The position numbers and the translations under genes were made by a program. Shown one piece after another: positions 26,017 through 34,238 of a DNA stretch of 64,000 nucleotides (the first letter of the stretch is position 1; every line of letters begins with the position of its first letter). Origin of the DNA: Roseiarcus sp963726105 (lineage in GTDB: Bacteria; Pseudomonadota; Alphaproteobacteria; Rhizobiales; Beijerinckiaceae); the NCBI GenBank assembly GCA_963726105.1, contig CAVSBJ010000024.1, positions 372,001 to 436,000 on the forward strand, given 5' to 3'. The notes under the pieces were generated by a model. That model had not been told where the DNA came from and searched no databases. It was given only the letters and a program-made list of their open reading frames with translations.

Positions 26017-27099
26017 ATGAAATTCGCCAGTGATAACGGCGCCGGAGTGGCGCCCCAGATTCTGGATGCGATTGTGGCGTCCTCGCGCGTCAATGCGCCG
26101 GCCTACGGCGCCGATGACTATACGGCGCGGGCGCAAGAGCTCCTCAGCGAAGCATTCGAGACCAAGGTCGCCGCATTCCTGGTCACGACCGGGACGGCGG
26201 CGAATGCTCTGGCGCTCTCCGCGCTCGCCAATCCCTGGGACGCCATCTTCTGTCACGAGGAAGCGCATATCCACGACGACGAATGCGGCGCCCCGGAGAT
26301 GTTCAGCGCTGGCGCCAAGCTGGTTGGGATCGCAGGAGAAGGCGGCAAGATCACACCCGAAGGCCTGCGGGAAACGTTGGAGAGATTTCCGCGCGGGCTG
26401 GTCAAATCTGCGCAACCCGGGGCGTTGTCGCTGTCCCAGGCGACTGAAGCGGGGACGATCTACGGCGTAAGTGAGGTTTCGGAGCTCAGCTCGATCGCTC
26501 ACCGCAACGGCATCAGCGTGCACATGGACGGCGCGCGCTTCGCCAACGCGCTCATTTCCGCGAAGGTGAGTCCGGCCGACATGACGTGGCGCGCCGGGGT
26601 CGACATTCTGACGCTTGGCGCTACGAAGAATGGCGCGCTGGCGTGCGAAGCCGTCCTATTTTTCGATCCCGCGCGTGCGACGAATTTCGGCTTTCAGCGC
26701 AAGCGGGGCGGTCAGACTTTGTCGAAAGGGCGGTTCCTTGGCGCGCAGATGGAGGCCTATCTTACCGATCAACTCTGGTTGCGGCTGGCCGAGCGAGCAA
26801 ACGCCTCGGCGCGCCGGCTCGCTCGCGGCCTTGCGGACACGCCGAGTGTGCGCATCGCATGGCCGACGGAGGCTAATGAAGTCTTCGCCGTCGCGCCGAA
26901 TGCAATGGTCGAGCGATGGCGCGCCGCCGGGGCGGTTTTTCACGATTGGAGCACCCGATCGCTCGCGCCGGAGCGTGCGCCTCGGAATGGCGAAACGTTG
27001 GTCCGGTTGGTAGCGTCGTTCGAATCCGAGACAAGCGAAATTGATCGGCTTCTGGACATTTGCGCCGGCATTACGGACTCAGCCGCGCTGACGCCGTAA
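26017..27099 (+). CDS. ltaE: Low-specificity L-threonine aldolase
   Basis: 360 residues. This PLP enzyme of the beta-eliminating lyase family cleaves L-threonine/allo-threonine to glycine and acetaldehyde. It shows the N-terminal FASDNGAGVAPQIL motif, FLVTTGTAANALAL, the PLP-contacting HMDGARFANA and Lys204 in LGATKNG as the Schiff-base lysine. ATG 26017 follows an AACCGGAGCGAG ribosome site; upstream open codons are not family-like. No operon partner is evident. Confidence 0.93.
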   Translation: MKFASDNGAGVAPQILDAIVASSRVNAPAYGADDYTARAQELLSEAFETKVAAFLVTTGTAANALALSALANPWDAIFCHEEAHIHDDECGAPEMFSAGAKLVGIAGEGGKITPEGLRETLERFPRGLVKSAQPGALSLSQATEAGTIYGVSEVSELSSIAHRNGISVHMDGARFANALISAKVSPADMTWRAGVDILTLGATKNGALACEAVLFFDPARATNFGFQRKRGGQTLSKGRFLGAQMEAYLTDQLWLRLAERANASARRLARGLADTPSVRIAWPTEANEVFAVAPNAMVERWRAAGAVFHDWSTRSLAPERAPRNGETLVRLVASFESETSEIDRLLDICAGITDSAALTP

Positions 27100-27155
27100 C
27101 CGCGCCGCATTCGACCGCTCAGGATCGCTCCAGGGAAGACTCTGGAGCGATATGC

Positions 27156-27908
27156 ATGACCATCAAATTCAACGGAGCGCTCGGCCGCTGTTTGGGTGAC
27201 TCAGCGGTCTGCGCGTTCATCGCCGTCGCTCTCGTTCCTCCCGCGGCGGCTCAATGGACGCCGCGTTGGGGAGTCGCGTTTCCCGGCGAGATCGAACGGA
27301 ATCTCGAAGCGCAAGGATACGTGTTGACAGCGCCGCTCATTCGCCGGCCGGGGGTCTATCTCGCCGACGTCAGCGCCGGCCCCGCGGGCCGTCAGCGACT
27401 CATCATAGACGCCAGAAGCGGGCAAGTTCTTGAGCGTTTTCCCGCACCCGGCCGCACGTGGGGACCCGCGCTCGCCACCCGCGATGAAGCATTTGGCGAG
27501 CCTCAAGACGATGTTGGACCCGCGCTCGGGCCGGGCTTCTCCGGCGCATCCACACCAGCCGCGCCAGCATCGAACGTCCATATCCCCGCCGCGGTCAGCT
27601 CCTACGGCGTCGGAGAAACGCGAGCCGGAACGAAGGCCAAGCCCAAGCCCGCCTCAACGGAACACAGGGCGACCATCAACCCGCCCCTGCCGCCTCCCGC
27701 TCCGCGCGAAACGGCGAGACTGGACCGATCAGGCATCACGACGCCCCAGCCGACCCAGACCCATGATTCCCAGCAGCCGCGGACCGACTCCCATTCGACC
27801 GAAGCAGGCAAGGAGCGGTCGGCCTCCGCGCCTTCGGCGCAAGGCCCGTCCACCGAAGCGAGCGACAAGCCGAAGGTGAGCATCATTCCTCCGGGCTTGT
27901 ACCAATAA
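27156..27908 (+). CDS. Exported proline-rich protein with PepSY-like segment
   Basis: 250 residues. A likely signal peptide (about 1-32, ending VALVPPAAAQ) is followed by a short PepSY-like block (about 50-95: IERNLEAQGYVLTAPLIRR, RLIIDARSGQVLERF) and a low-complexity Pro/Ala/Ser/Thr-rich tail typical of periplasmic linkers. Function is unknown; PepSY modules often bind or inhibit partner proteins. It converges on hsp20 with a shared terminator between them. Confidence 0.7.
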   Translation: MTIKFNGALGRCLGDSAVCAFIAVALVPPAAAQWTPRWGVAFPGEIERNLEAQGYVLTAPLIRRPGVYLADVSAGPAGRQRLIIDARSGQVLERFPAPGRTWGPALATRDEAFGEPQDDVGPALGPGFSGASTPAAPASNVHIPAAVSSYGVGETRAGTKAKPKPASTEHRATINPPLPPPAPRETARLDRSGITTPQPTQTHDSQQPRTDSHSTEAGKERSASAPSAQGPSTEASDKPKVSIIPPGLYQ

Positions 27909-27911
27909 ACG

Positions 27912-27939
27912 AAAAAGGGCGCCCCGCTTGAGGCGCCCT
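27912..27939 (-). terminator. Intrinsic terminator of hsp20
   Basis: On the minus strand an 8-bp perfect GC stem (AGGGCGCC / GGCGCCCT; arms at 27932-27939 and 27916-27923) is followed by TTTTT (27916-27912). It lies 18 bases beyond the hsp20 stop and may also slow the convergent transcript of the exported protein. Confidence 0.85.
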
Positions 27940-27956
27940 AATGGAACCCCTTGGGT

Positions 27957-28433
27957 TTAAGCAGCCTGAGCCGAAGGCGCCTTGACGTTTTGGATGGTCT
28001 TGGCGCCCTTGTTGATCGCAATCGAGCGCGGCTTCTGCGCTTCGGGCACCTCACGGACGAGGTCGATGTGCAGCAGACCGTTCTCGCTTGCAGCGCCTGT
28101 CACGACGACGTGGTCGGCAAGCTGAAACCGGCGCTCGAAGGCGCGGGCGGCGATGCCCTGGTAGAGCAAGTCGCGTTTCTCGTCCTTCTGAACGGTTTCC
28201 TTAGATCCGCGCACGGTCAGCGTGCCCTCGCGGGTCTCGACCGACATTTCATCCTCGGCGAATCCGGCCACTGCGAGCGTGATGCGGTAAGCGTTCTCGC
28301 CGGTGCGCTCGATATTGTAAGGCGGGTAGGTGGGCGCGTTCTGCTCGCCTCCAGCCACCCTGTCGAGCATCGAAAAGAGGCGATCGAAGCCGACGGTGGA
28401 ACGGTAAAACGGTGAAAGATCGTAATTAGACAT
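27957..28433 (-). CDS. Small heat shock protein, Hsp20/alpha-crystallin family
   Basis: 158 residues. N-terminal arm YDLSPFYRSTVGFDRLFSML, alpha-crystallin domain from about 38 (YPPYNIERTGENAYRITLAV) to 130 (GLLHIDLVREVP), and a C-terminal tail with the RSIAI anchoring motif (I/V-x-I type) that docks neighbouring dimers. It acts as an ATP-independent holdase, class A like rhizobial HspA/IbpA. ATG 28433 has an AGAGGA ribosome site inside a structured leader, pointing to heat control. Confidence 0.94.
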   Translation of the reverse strand: MSNYDLSPFYRSTVGFDRLFSMLDRVAGGEQNAPTYPPYNIERTGENAYRITLAVAGFAEDEMSVETREGTLTVRGSKETVQKDEKRDLLYQGIAARAFERRFQLADHVVVTGAASENGLLHIDLVREVPEAQKPRSIAINKGAKTIQNVKAPSAQAA

Positions 28434-28530
28434 GACACATCCTCTGTGTTGAGCGATATGACGGCCCGCGCCCCAGACATTGGCTGCGCCTGCCGAGGTG
28501 AAGCTCATGGCTTCAGACCAATAATTTTTG
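28434..28530 (-). ncRNA. Candidate ROSE-type RNA thermometer in hsp20 leader
   Basis: In the transcript leader, UCGCU (28456-28452) can pair with the AGGA of the ribosome site (28443-28440) with a bulged G, the hallmark of ROSE elements found before rhizobial small heat-shock genes. The same ribosome site also lies in the loop of a 5-bp ACACA/TGTGT stem directly before the ATG. No folding program was run. Confidence 0.5.
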
Positions 28531-28551
28531 CTTTGACGGTGCAATTTCAAG
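28520..28551 (-). promoter_or_regulatory. Candidate RpoH (sigma-32) promoter of hsp20
   Basis: CTTGAAA on the minus strand (28551-28545) matches the sigma-32 -35 element. An AT-rich AATTAT near 28528-28523 is a plausible -10. This would give a leader of about 85-90 bases covering the proposed thermometer. The -10 match is weak. Confidence 0.5.
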
Positions 28552-28683
28552 GGGCCGTCGGAGCCTTTGCCACAAAAAATGCTAGCTCTGGGGTCAAATG
28601 AGCGCTTGCCAGGCGCATCGCCGAGCGCCAGGAAATTTCTTGGACGAGGGGCCGTCGCCTCCGGATAATCGAGGTCAACTCAC

Positions 28684-29151
28684 ATGCTGAAATCAATCTC
28701 AGTAGCGGCTGCCGTCGCCGTGGCCTTATCTGTTGCCAGTGTGGCCCACGCCGCCCAAAAAGGCCCCCAAACCGAAGAGGATAACGAGCCGCCCAAGCCG
28801 CTGCCGCCGCTTCAGAAGAATTTTCCCCTTGACCAGACCTGGTCCCTGCGAGAACTGAACGGCAAGCCAGTGCCACCCGGATTGGACATCAGCCTGAAAA
28901 TCGACGGGACGCTGCGCGGTTCAGGCTTCACCGGATGCAATTCGTGGTCCGCGACGCTGTATCCGGTCAAGGACCAGCATCTTGCCGTCGGTCCCTATGC
29001 GCTGACCAAAAAGCAGTGCCCCAAAGACGTTATGCAGCTCGAATTGGGCTTCTTGTCAGCGCTGATCGGCAACCCAGAGTGGGACTTGGTCAACGGCGAT
29101 CTCGTAATCAAGGGACCTCGCGGCGCGCTGCGGCTCGCCCGCTCGCTCTAG
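28684..29151 (+). CDS. META domain-containing exported protein (HslJ-like)
   Basis: 155 residues. A signal peptide ends about residue 23 (VASVAHA/AQ), a short Pro-rich spacer follows, then a META domain from about 50: WSLRELNGKPVPPG, GSGFTGCNSWSATL (the conserved GCN) and LGFLSAL. HslJ-type META proteins are envelope proteins linked to stress or antibiotic tolerance; the molecular role is not known. Its stop codon overlaps, on the opposite strand, the stop of a decayed IS481 transposase. Confidence 0.82.
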   Translation: MLKSISVAAAVAVALSVASVAHAAQKGPQTEEDNEPPKPLPPLQKNFPLDQTWSLRELNGKPVPPGLDISLKIDGTLRGSGFTGCNSWSATLYPVKDQHLAVGPYALTKKQCPKDVMQLELGFLSALIGNPEWDLVNGDLVIKGPRGALRLARSL

Positions 29152-30110
29152 GGTCCCGGCATTTTCTGGAGCGGGTTCAGTGTCAATCGTTCTGGCTCGA
29201 TTGTCCCTCGCTTGCAGGCGAACTGGTACGGGGTCATGCCATTGAGGGTCTTGAGCCTTCGGGCGAAGTTGTAGGCGGCGACGAAGTCGGCGAGACGCCG
29301 AACGAGTTGGTCGTGGGATTCGGAGTGATATCGCTTGACGGTCGCCTGCTTCATGGTGCGGTTGATCCGCTCGACCTGCCCGTTGGTCGACGGATGATTG
29401 GGCTTGGTCAGCCGATGTTCGATCCCGTGTTCCCGACGGAGGCGAGCAAAAGGATGGCCGCGCAGCCTGGCGGTCGGGCCTGATCGGTTCATTGGCAAAT
29501 CGGCGAATTGGATGCCGTTGTCGGTGAGCCCGATCTCGACCCTGTAGGCGATGGCGGCGACAAGGGCCTCCAAGGAGGCGCGCGGTCTGCGGATTGGCCT
29601 TGTCGACGAGTTGAACGACCGCGAATTTCCACGTTCGGTCGCTGGCGACGAAGAGATAGAGCTTGTCCTGCGCGGTGTGCACTTCGGCGATGTCGACGGG
29701 GGAGAAGCCGATCGGATAGGTCTTGAACTTGCGCTTGGGCGAAGCTTCGCCTTCAACCTGCGGAAGCCGAGAGATCCCGTGGCGCTTAAGACAGCGATGC
29801 AACGACGAGCGCGTCAGATGCGGAATGGTCGGCCGTAAGGCATAAGGGCAGTCGTCGAGCGGCAGCAAAGTATGTCTTCGGAAGGCGACAACCCACCGCC
29901 TCTTCTTCCGTGGTCAGGATCGTCGATTTGGGTTTCTTCGGCCCAGTCGGCAGATCGGCGACCGAGGCCCGTCCCCTTCCACTTCGCGACGGTCATTGAT
30001 TCCGCAGCGCTTCGCCAGCGCCTCAGGCTCGCTTGACCATGCCGAATCCCTCGAACGACCGCCTCAGTCGTTGTGGCGCTCGCGTGAAACCTGGGCCCTA
30101 GCGCATCTTT
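29148..30110 (-). pseudogene. IS481 family transposase, multiply frameshifted
   Basis: Pieces of one IS481-type transposase occur in successive frames: TTEAVVRGIRHGQASL near 30080, MTVAKWKG near 29995, LLPLDDCPYALRPTIPHLTR and DIAEVHTAQDKLYLFVASDR (29868-29630), then EIGLTDNGIQFADLP, HRLTKPNHPSTNGQVERINR and ADFVAAYNFARRLKTL down to 29148. At least four frameshifts separate them, so it is inactive. The catalytic DDE region is recognisable. Terminal repeats were not identified with confidence. Confidence 0.85.
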
Positions 30111-30415
30111 CGAATCACTCGATAAGAATGCCACATCAAAGACCGGGACGAAACACCCAGATGTCACCCTCGCTCCCACCTGCCTCCTTTCCGGTCCCAA
30201 GGCAGCGACCCTATTCGGCGAGTAAGAAACACACTAACAGAAAATCCCGTTTATCGCAAATAGTTACACCAGGGTCGAATCCTCCTTGGCGGATGCGGAG
30301 AGCCTAGCAGTCCTACCTCCACTCGTTGGAAACTCAGATTGCTCTTGCGAGGTGGCTTGAAACGGCGCATGGCGAATAAGCCAAGACTTACACAAAGGAC
30401 AGTGTTGCTTGCGAA
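30111..30415. other. Noncoding region upstream of pyp
   Basis: About 305 bases, moderately AT-rich between 30225 and 30270, containing the presumed promoter of the pyp operon. I see no tRNA, terminator or clear promoter hexamers. An AAAGGA at 30394 is too far from the pyp TTG to be a good ribosome site. Confidence 0.4.
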
Positions 30416-30811
30416 TTGGAGTCGCTCGAATTGAGTGATGCGGAATTGAGCTGGAATTTCGCCGACCCGGATCTTTTGAATCGGCTGGAGGCGGCGGACG
30501 ATGCAGCGCTGGACACGGCGCCTTTCGGGGTCGTCGTGATGACCGAAGACGGCGACGTTACCAGCTACAATGCGACCGAAAGCCGACTGTCGGGGCTGAC
30601 GCCGGCAAGAGTGGTCGGTCGGCATTTCTTCTCCGCAGTCGCGCCATGCACCAACAATTTCATGGTCGCACATCGGTTCGAAACGGAGCCGGAGCTCGAC
30701 GCCATCCTCGATTATGTCTTCACACTTCGGATGCAGCCCACCACGGTAAGGCTTCGGCTCCTAAAACAGCCCGGCCGGCGTCGGATGTATCTGGTTGTCG
30801 AGCGCACATGA
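30416..30811 (+). CDS. pyp: Photoactive yellow protein (blue-light PAS photoreceptor)
   Basis: 131 residues from a TTG start; a later in-frame TTG at 30431 is possible. It aligns along its length with Halorhodospira PYP: APFGVVVMTEDGDVTSYNATE, VVGRHFFSAVAPCT, and YVFTLRMQPTTVRLRL with the final LVVERT strand. Chromophore residues are kept: Cys78 (Cys69 of the reference) for thioester-linked p-coumarate, Tyr51 (Tyr42) and Glu55 (Glu46). Thr50 is Ser59 and Arg52 is Leu61. This is a cytosolic reversible light sensor. It is followed after 4 bases by a diguanylate cyclase. No tyrosine ammonia lyase or coumarate ligase gene for the chromophore was found nearby. Confidence 0.88.
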   Translation: MESLELSDAELSWNFADPDLLNRLEAADDAALDTAPFGVVVMTEDGDVTSYNATESRLSGLTPARVVGRHFFSAVAPCTNNFMVAHRFETEPELDAILDYVFTLRMQPTTVRLRLLKQPGRRRMYLVVERT

Positions 30812-30815
30812 CCTC

Positions 30816-32090
30816 ATGAGCGCGGAAGCCGCTCCGACGATGGAAGACCTGCTGCAGTTTCTCTATCTCATGCCTGTCGGCGTGGTGAAGTTTCAGACCG
30901 ACGGGACGGTCGATCTGATGAACGCGGTGGCGTCGGCGCTGCTGCTGTCGCTGCGCGGCGACGACACGTTGCGCGACATTTATGCCTCGCTGGCGCCGCT
31001 GGCGTCGGATTTGAGAAAGCGGGTGACCGGTTTCGCTGCGGTGGCCGGGAAGATCGTCGACCAGGAATGGCTCGAGGCTCGCGCCGGCGGCAGGGCGATG
31101 GTGCTCTCGCTCACCGTTAACCGGGTCAGCGCTAACGTCTTTATCGCCGTGATCCAGGACGTGACAGTCCTCGCGGAACAGGAACGCAGGTTGTATGCCG
31201 ACCGGCAGAAATTCTTCGCCATCTTTGAGAATGTGCGCGACTACGCGATCTACACGACAACAATGGAAGGCAGGATCGAGGAATGGAACCGTTCACTGCA
31301 CCGCGTCGGCGGCTGGCTGGCCGAGGATGTGCAGGGCCGCGACATGAGGATATTCCTGCCGCCGGACGATCCCAATCGACCGCATATCAACTCGCTGCTG
31401 GCCCAGGCTCAGCGCACCGGTTCGGTCGAGACAGAGAGTTGGCGGCTAAAACGCGACGGGACCCGGTTCTGGGGAAATACGGTCATCACTGCGCTGCCGG
31501 ACGAGGCGGGAGAAGTGAGGGGCTTCGTCGTGGTGACGCGCGACTTAACTGAGCGCAAGCGAACGGAGGACGAGTTGAAGACGCTTGCCACTGTCGATCC
31601 GCTTACTGGCGCCTACAATCGCCGACAGGGCGACGCCCTGCTCGAGGCGGAGTTCGCCCGCCGCTCGCGCGACGGCCGCGACTTCGCGGTGCTGTTGTTG
31701 GATATCGACCACTTCAAGGCCGTCAACGACCAGTTCGGCCACGCCGCAGGCGACATCGTGCTGTGCGCGCTGGTTCGTGAGAGCCAAAAGACGCTGCGCG
31801 CAGTCGATATGCTGATCCGTTGGGGCGGCGAAGAGTTTTTGTTCGTGCTCCCAAACGCTGACGACAAAGCGGCCATTGTCGCTGCGGAGCAAATCCGCGC
31901 AGCGCTAGCGGCGATGGAAATTGTCGCCCCTGGCGCCGCAATGCTCCATGTAACGGTCAGCATTGGCGTTGCCGTACCCGTGACCGAATGCCCGCGCGAA
32001 CTCATACGCCGCGCCGATCTCGCCCTGTATGCCGCTAAAGCGGGCGGCCGAAACCGGGTGATCGCGGCGCCCTCAGCCGCTAACCCATGA
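30816..32090 (+). CDS. PAS-PAS-GGDEF diguanylate cyclase
   Basis: 424 residues. A first PAS-like domain (about 8-115: LYLMPVGVVKFQTDGTVDLMN), a second PAS with PAC-type end (about 130-250: YAIYTTTMEGRIEEWNRS, GFVVVTRDLTERKR), then a GGDEF domain from about 260 (LATVDPLTGAYNRR). The active site is GGEEF at 337-341 and the inhibitory I-site RAVD lies at 328-331, so it is predicted to make cyclic di-GMP with product inhibition. No EAL domain or membrane segment. ATG 30816 lies 4 bases after the pyp stop, so the two are surely co-translated; PYP is the obvious light-responsive partner. Confidence 0.93.
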   Translation: MSAEAAPTMEDLLQFLYLMPVGVVKFQTDGTVDLMNAVASALLLSLRGDDTLRDIYASLAPLASDLRKRVTGFAAVAGKIVDQEWLEARAGGRAMVLSLTVNRVSANVFIAVIQDVTVLAEQERRLYADRQKFFAIFENVRDYAIYTTTMEGRIEEWNRSLHRVGGWLAEDVQGRDMRIFLPPDDPNRPHINSLLAQAQRTGSVETESWRLKRDGTRFWGNTVITALPDEAGEVRGFVVVTRDLTERKRTEDELKTLATVDPLTGAYNRRQGDALLEAEFARRSRDGRDFAVLLLDIDHFKAVNDQFGHAAGDIVLCALVRESQKTLRAVDMLIRWGGEEFLFVLPNADDKAAIVAAEQIRAALAAMEIVAPGAAMLHVTVSIGVAVPVTECPRELIRRADLALYAAKAGGRNRVIAAPSAANP

Positions 32091-32540
32091 ACGATGGGCT
32101 GTTCCCCGCCCGCCCGATCCTCGCGGCCTCGGCGGCGGTGTTTCGAGACGGGCCGCGCACTCATTCTCCGCCGGGCGAGGGCGCCTCTGCTCGGTCGTTT
32201 CAGTCTGCCCGGCGGCGGGGTCGAGGTCGGGGAGACGCTCGCCGCCGCGCTTGCTCGCGAACTTATGGAGGAGGTCGGAATCGAGGCCGAAATCCTCGCC
32301 TTTAACCGGCATGTGGAGGCGATTTTCCACGAAGGGAGCCGAATACGAACGCATTTCGTCATCGCTTCGTTGGTCGCCCCCTGGACGAGAGGCGAGCCGC
32401 GGCTGAGCGACGAAGTCGACGCGGTCGACTGGATCGATCCGAACGGCCCCTTGCCCTCACCGACGACGCCGGAACTGGGCGAAGTCCTGGCAAGCGCGGC
32501 GCGAATTCAGGCTCGATCTTCGGTCTCCGGCGCAACTTGA
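32087..32540 (+). pseudogene. NUDIX hydrolase with N-terminal frameshift
   Basis: ATG 32087 overlaps the cyclase stop (ATGA) and reads MNDGLFPARPILAASAAVFR, the expected first strand of an ADP-ribose-type NUDIX protein. Then one extra base in the run near 32150 shifts frame; the rest (RALILRRARAPLLGRFSLPG, NUDIX box GGGVEVGETLAAALARELME followed by EVG) is in the frame that ends at 32540. The complete NUDIX box is intact, so this could be a recent mutation, a sequencing error, or a protein restarting at 32094 with an altered N-terminus. Confidence 0.75.
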
Positions 32541-32630
32541 GGAGCATGATGTCTGGGCCCAATCGTCGAGAGCGTAAGAGGAGCGAGCCGGAAATGAAGG
32601 GGCCGGAGCAGCGGCTCGGGATCGCAGTAT

Positions 32631-32645
32631 CGCCATAGCCCGTCG
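32631..32645 (+). repeat. Possible partial copy of the CGCCATAGCCC dispersed repeat
   Basis: The 14-base core CGCCATAGCCCGTC here equals the repeat core at 37786, but flanks diverge at once. A 14-15 base match can arise by chance within 64 kb, so this copy is uncertain. The rest of 32541-32711 shows nothing. Confidence 0.3.
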
Positions 32646-32711
32646 ACAGACAGCCGTCCTGCTACGCCACTTTAATTGATCTGAGCGACCGCCCGCTGTC
32701 CGCCGCGCTCG

Positions 32712-33863
32712 CTAGCGCGTCTGGCGCGGCTGCGTCAGGAAGCGCTCGCGAGAGACGGGCAGAGACGGCTCGTCCTCGCCCGTCGAAGCCGCCGTTCGTT
32801 CCGCCACCATTGCACGCAGGATATCGAATCCTGCGGTAAAGTTCGCTTCGATCGTGGGCCTCACGCGCTCGAAAAAGGGCAGATCCTTCGCCTTCGGCTT
32901 CGCGACGCGGAATTCGAAGTGGGCGCCGCCGTCGTCGCGGTCCTCGAATGTGTAGGAGAACAAGATTTTCGGGGCGCCCGGGATCGGCAACAGCGCCGTC
33001 AAAGTCACATAGTCGAACGGGCGCCAATCGACCACGTCCTCGATGACGGCGTCCTTGCCGTGAAGGCAGTGGTTCTGCGTACCGGCGCCGCGACGCCCGT
33101 GCGTGGTGTTCTCGACGACGCCGTCGCTTCGCTGCCAGCGGGCGTGATGCGCGGGCGAGGTGACGAGGTCCCACACCGCCTGCCTTGGCGCGGCGAAATC
33201 CCTCTCGATGAGCATAAAAGTATCAGGGCGCTGAACCAGGTTGCGCGCCGTCTCGGTTTCCCGCGTCCACGCCTCTTCGAGGTCGCTCACCCAGCACTTC
33301 GTCTCGCCGATATGCTCGATCGCCTCGGCGTGCTCCACAAGACCCTGCGCCGCGGGATCGATCCCCATCGCCTGCACGCAGGCGTCGGAATAAAGCGCAT
33401 AGGCGTGCGGGCCAAACGTCCTGGCGACGTCGTTCTTGAGCAGCCGATGGACGAGGATCACGTCCCTGCCGGCGAGTTCCTCGCGACCCGACATCTTTTG
33501 CCGGATGAATTCGCCGTGATGAACCACGAACTTGACGTCGAGGCTTTGCATTTGGCTGCAGGCCTGGCACTCGCAGCTGCTGGCCTGCTTGATGCTGCGG
33601 AGCCGCTTGCGGAAGGCGAAATAGGCCAGCTCGACCGAATCTTGCAACAGCGACCCGTCGACCTTGTCGGCGAGCGCATAGACGAAGGCCGCGTCGCCTT
33701 CGAACTTGGCGAGGCGAAACGGGGGCCTCAGCGCCCTGACCAGAGTGTCCATGATGTCGGCGATGATGTCCTGGGCGTGATCGAGTTCGACGCCGGACAC
33801 GAAGTGGGTATAGCCGGAAATGTCTGCGATTGCGAAACAGGCCGATTCCGCCTTCGGCAGCAT
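32712..33863 (-). CDS. DUF2652 (cyclase-like) and SRPBCC domain fusion protein
   Basis: 383 residues. Residues 1-190 form a DUF2652 domain related to class III nucleotide cyclases: FAIADISGYTHFVSG and LAKFEGDAAFVYAL keep two aspartates placed like the metal ligands. A CECQAC cluster lies about residue 102. Residues 215-360 form an SRPBCC/polyketide-cyclase-like lipid-binding fold (MLIERDFAAPRQAVWDLVTS, FDYVTLTALLPIPG). Whether it cyclises nucleotides is unknown. ATG 33863 has a GGGAGGG ribosome site; longer in-frame starts read through noncoding-looking sequence. Divergent from alaS. Confidence 0.75.
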   Translation of the reverse strand: MLPKAESACFAIADISGYTHFVSGVELDHAQDIIADIMDTLVRALRPPFRLAKFEGDAAFVYALADKVDGSLLQDSVELAYFAFRKRLRSIKQASSCECQACSQMQSLDVKFVVHHGEFIRQKMSGREELAGRDVILVHRLLKNDVARTFGPHAYALYSDACVQAMGIDPAAQGLVEHAEAIEHIGETKCWVSDLEEAWTRETETARNLVQRPDTFMLIERDFAAPRQAVWDLVTSPAHHARWQRSDGVVENTTHGRRGAGTQNHCLHGKDAVIEDVVDWRPFDYVTLTALLPIPGAPKILFSYTFEDRDDGGAHFEFRVAKPKAKDLPFFERVRPTIEANFTAGFDILRAMVAERTAASTGEDEPSLPVSRERFLTQPRQTR

Positions 33864-34095
33864 TGCAGCGCCCTCCCGTTCAATCGGCAGCGATGCCTCG
33901 AGGCTCCTGGCCGGGAACTGATCGGACGTTAACATGCGACGAGCGAATAGGCGAACGGCCTTGAACGCCGAGATGAGGCCTTCAAAGCCCCGATCCGCGA
34001 ACGACGTTTGTGACGTCGATCCGGGACATGGTGTTGCTCTCCATGAGGGCCGCGTCGGATCGAAGGCGGCCTCTGGCGCGTGAGGCAGCACGCCG

Positions 34096-34120
34096 GCCTG
34101 CCGCCTCGACGGCGGCAGGC
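34096..34120. terminator. 10-bp GC hairpin upstream of alaS
   Basis: GCCTGCCGCC (34096-34105), loop TCGAC, GGCGGCAGGC (34111-34120) is a perfect stem without a T-run. It lies in the 375-base gap between the DUF2652 gene and alaS and could be a weak terminator or a leader structure. The rest of that gap (33864-34238) holds no gene that I recognise. Confidence 0.45.
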
Positions 34121-34238
34121 TCAGTCCCCATATCAAGCGCTCTGCCGGTCGTGAAGCTGGCGCGGTCCGTGCATTGGCGCTTTTGGCGCCCTTGTTCTAG
34201 AACCCGTCGGGCGGACTTTCTTCAAGCGATTTTGGTGC

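Noticed and set aside
30266..30290. GGTCGAATCC resembling a tRNA T-loop
   Set aside because: No matching acceptor stem or anticodon arm can be built from the upstream 70 bases.
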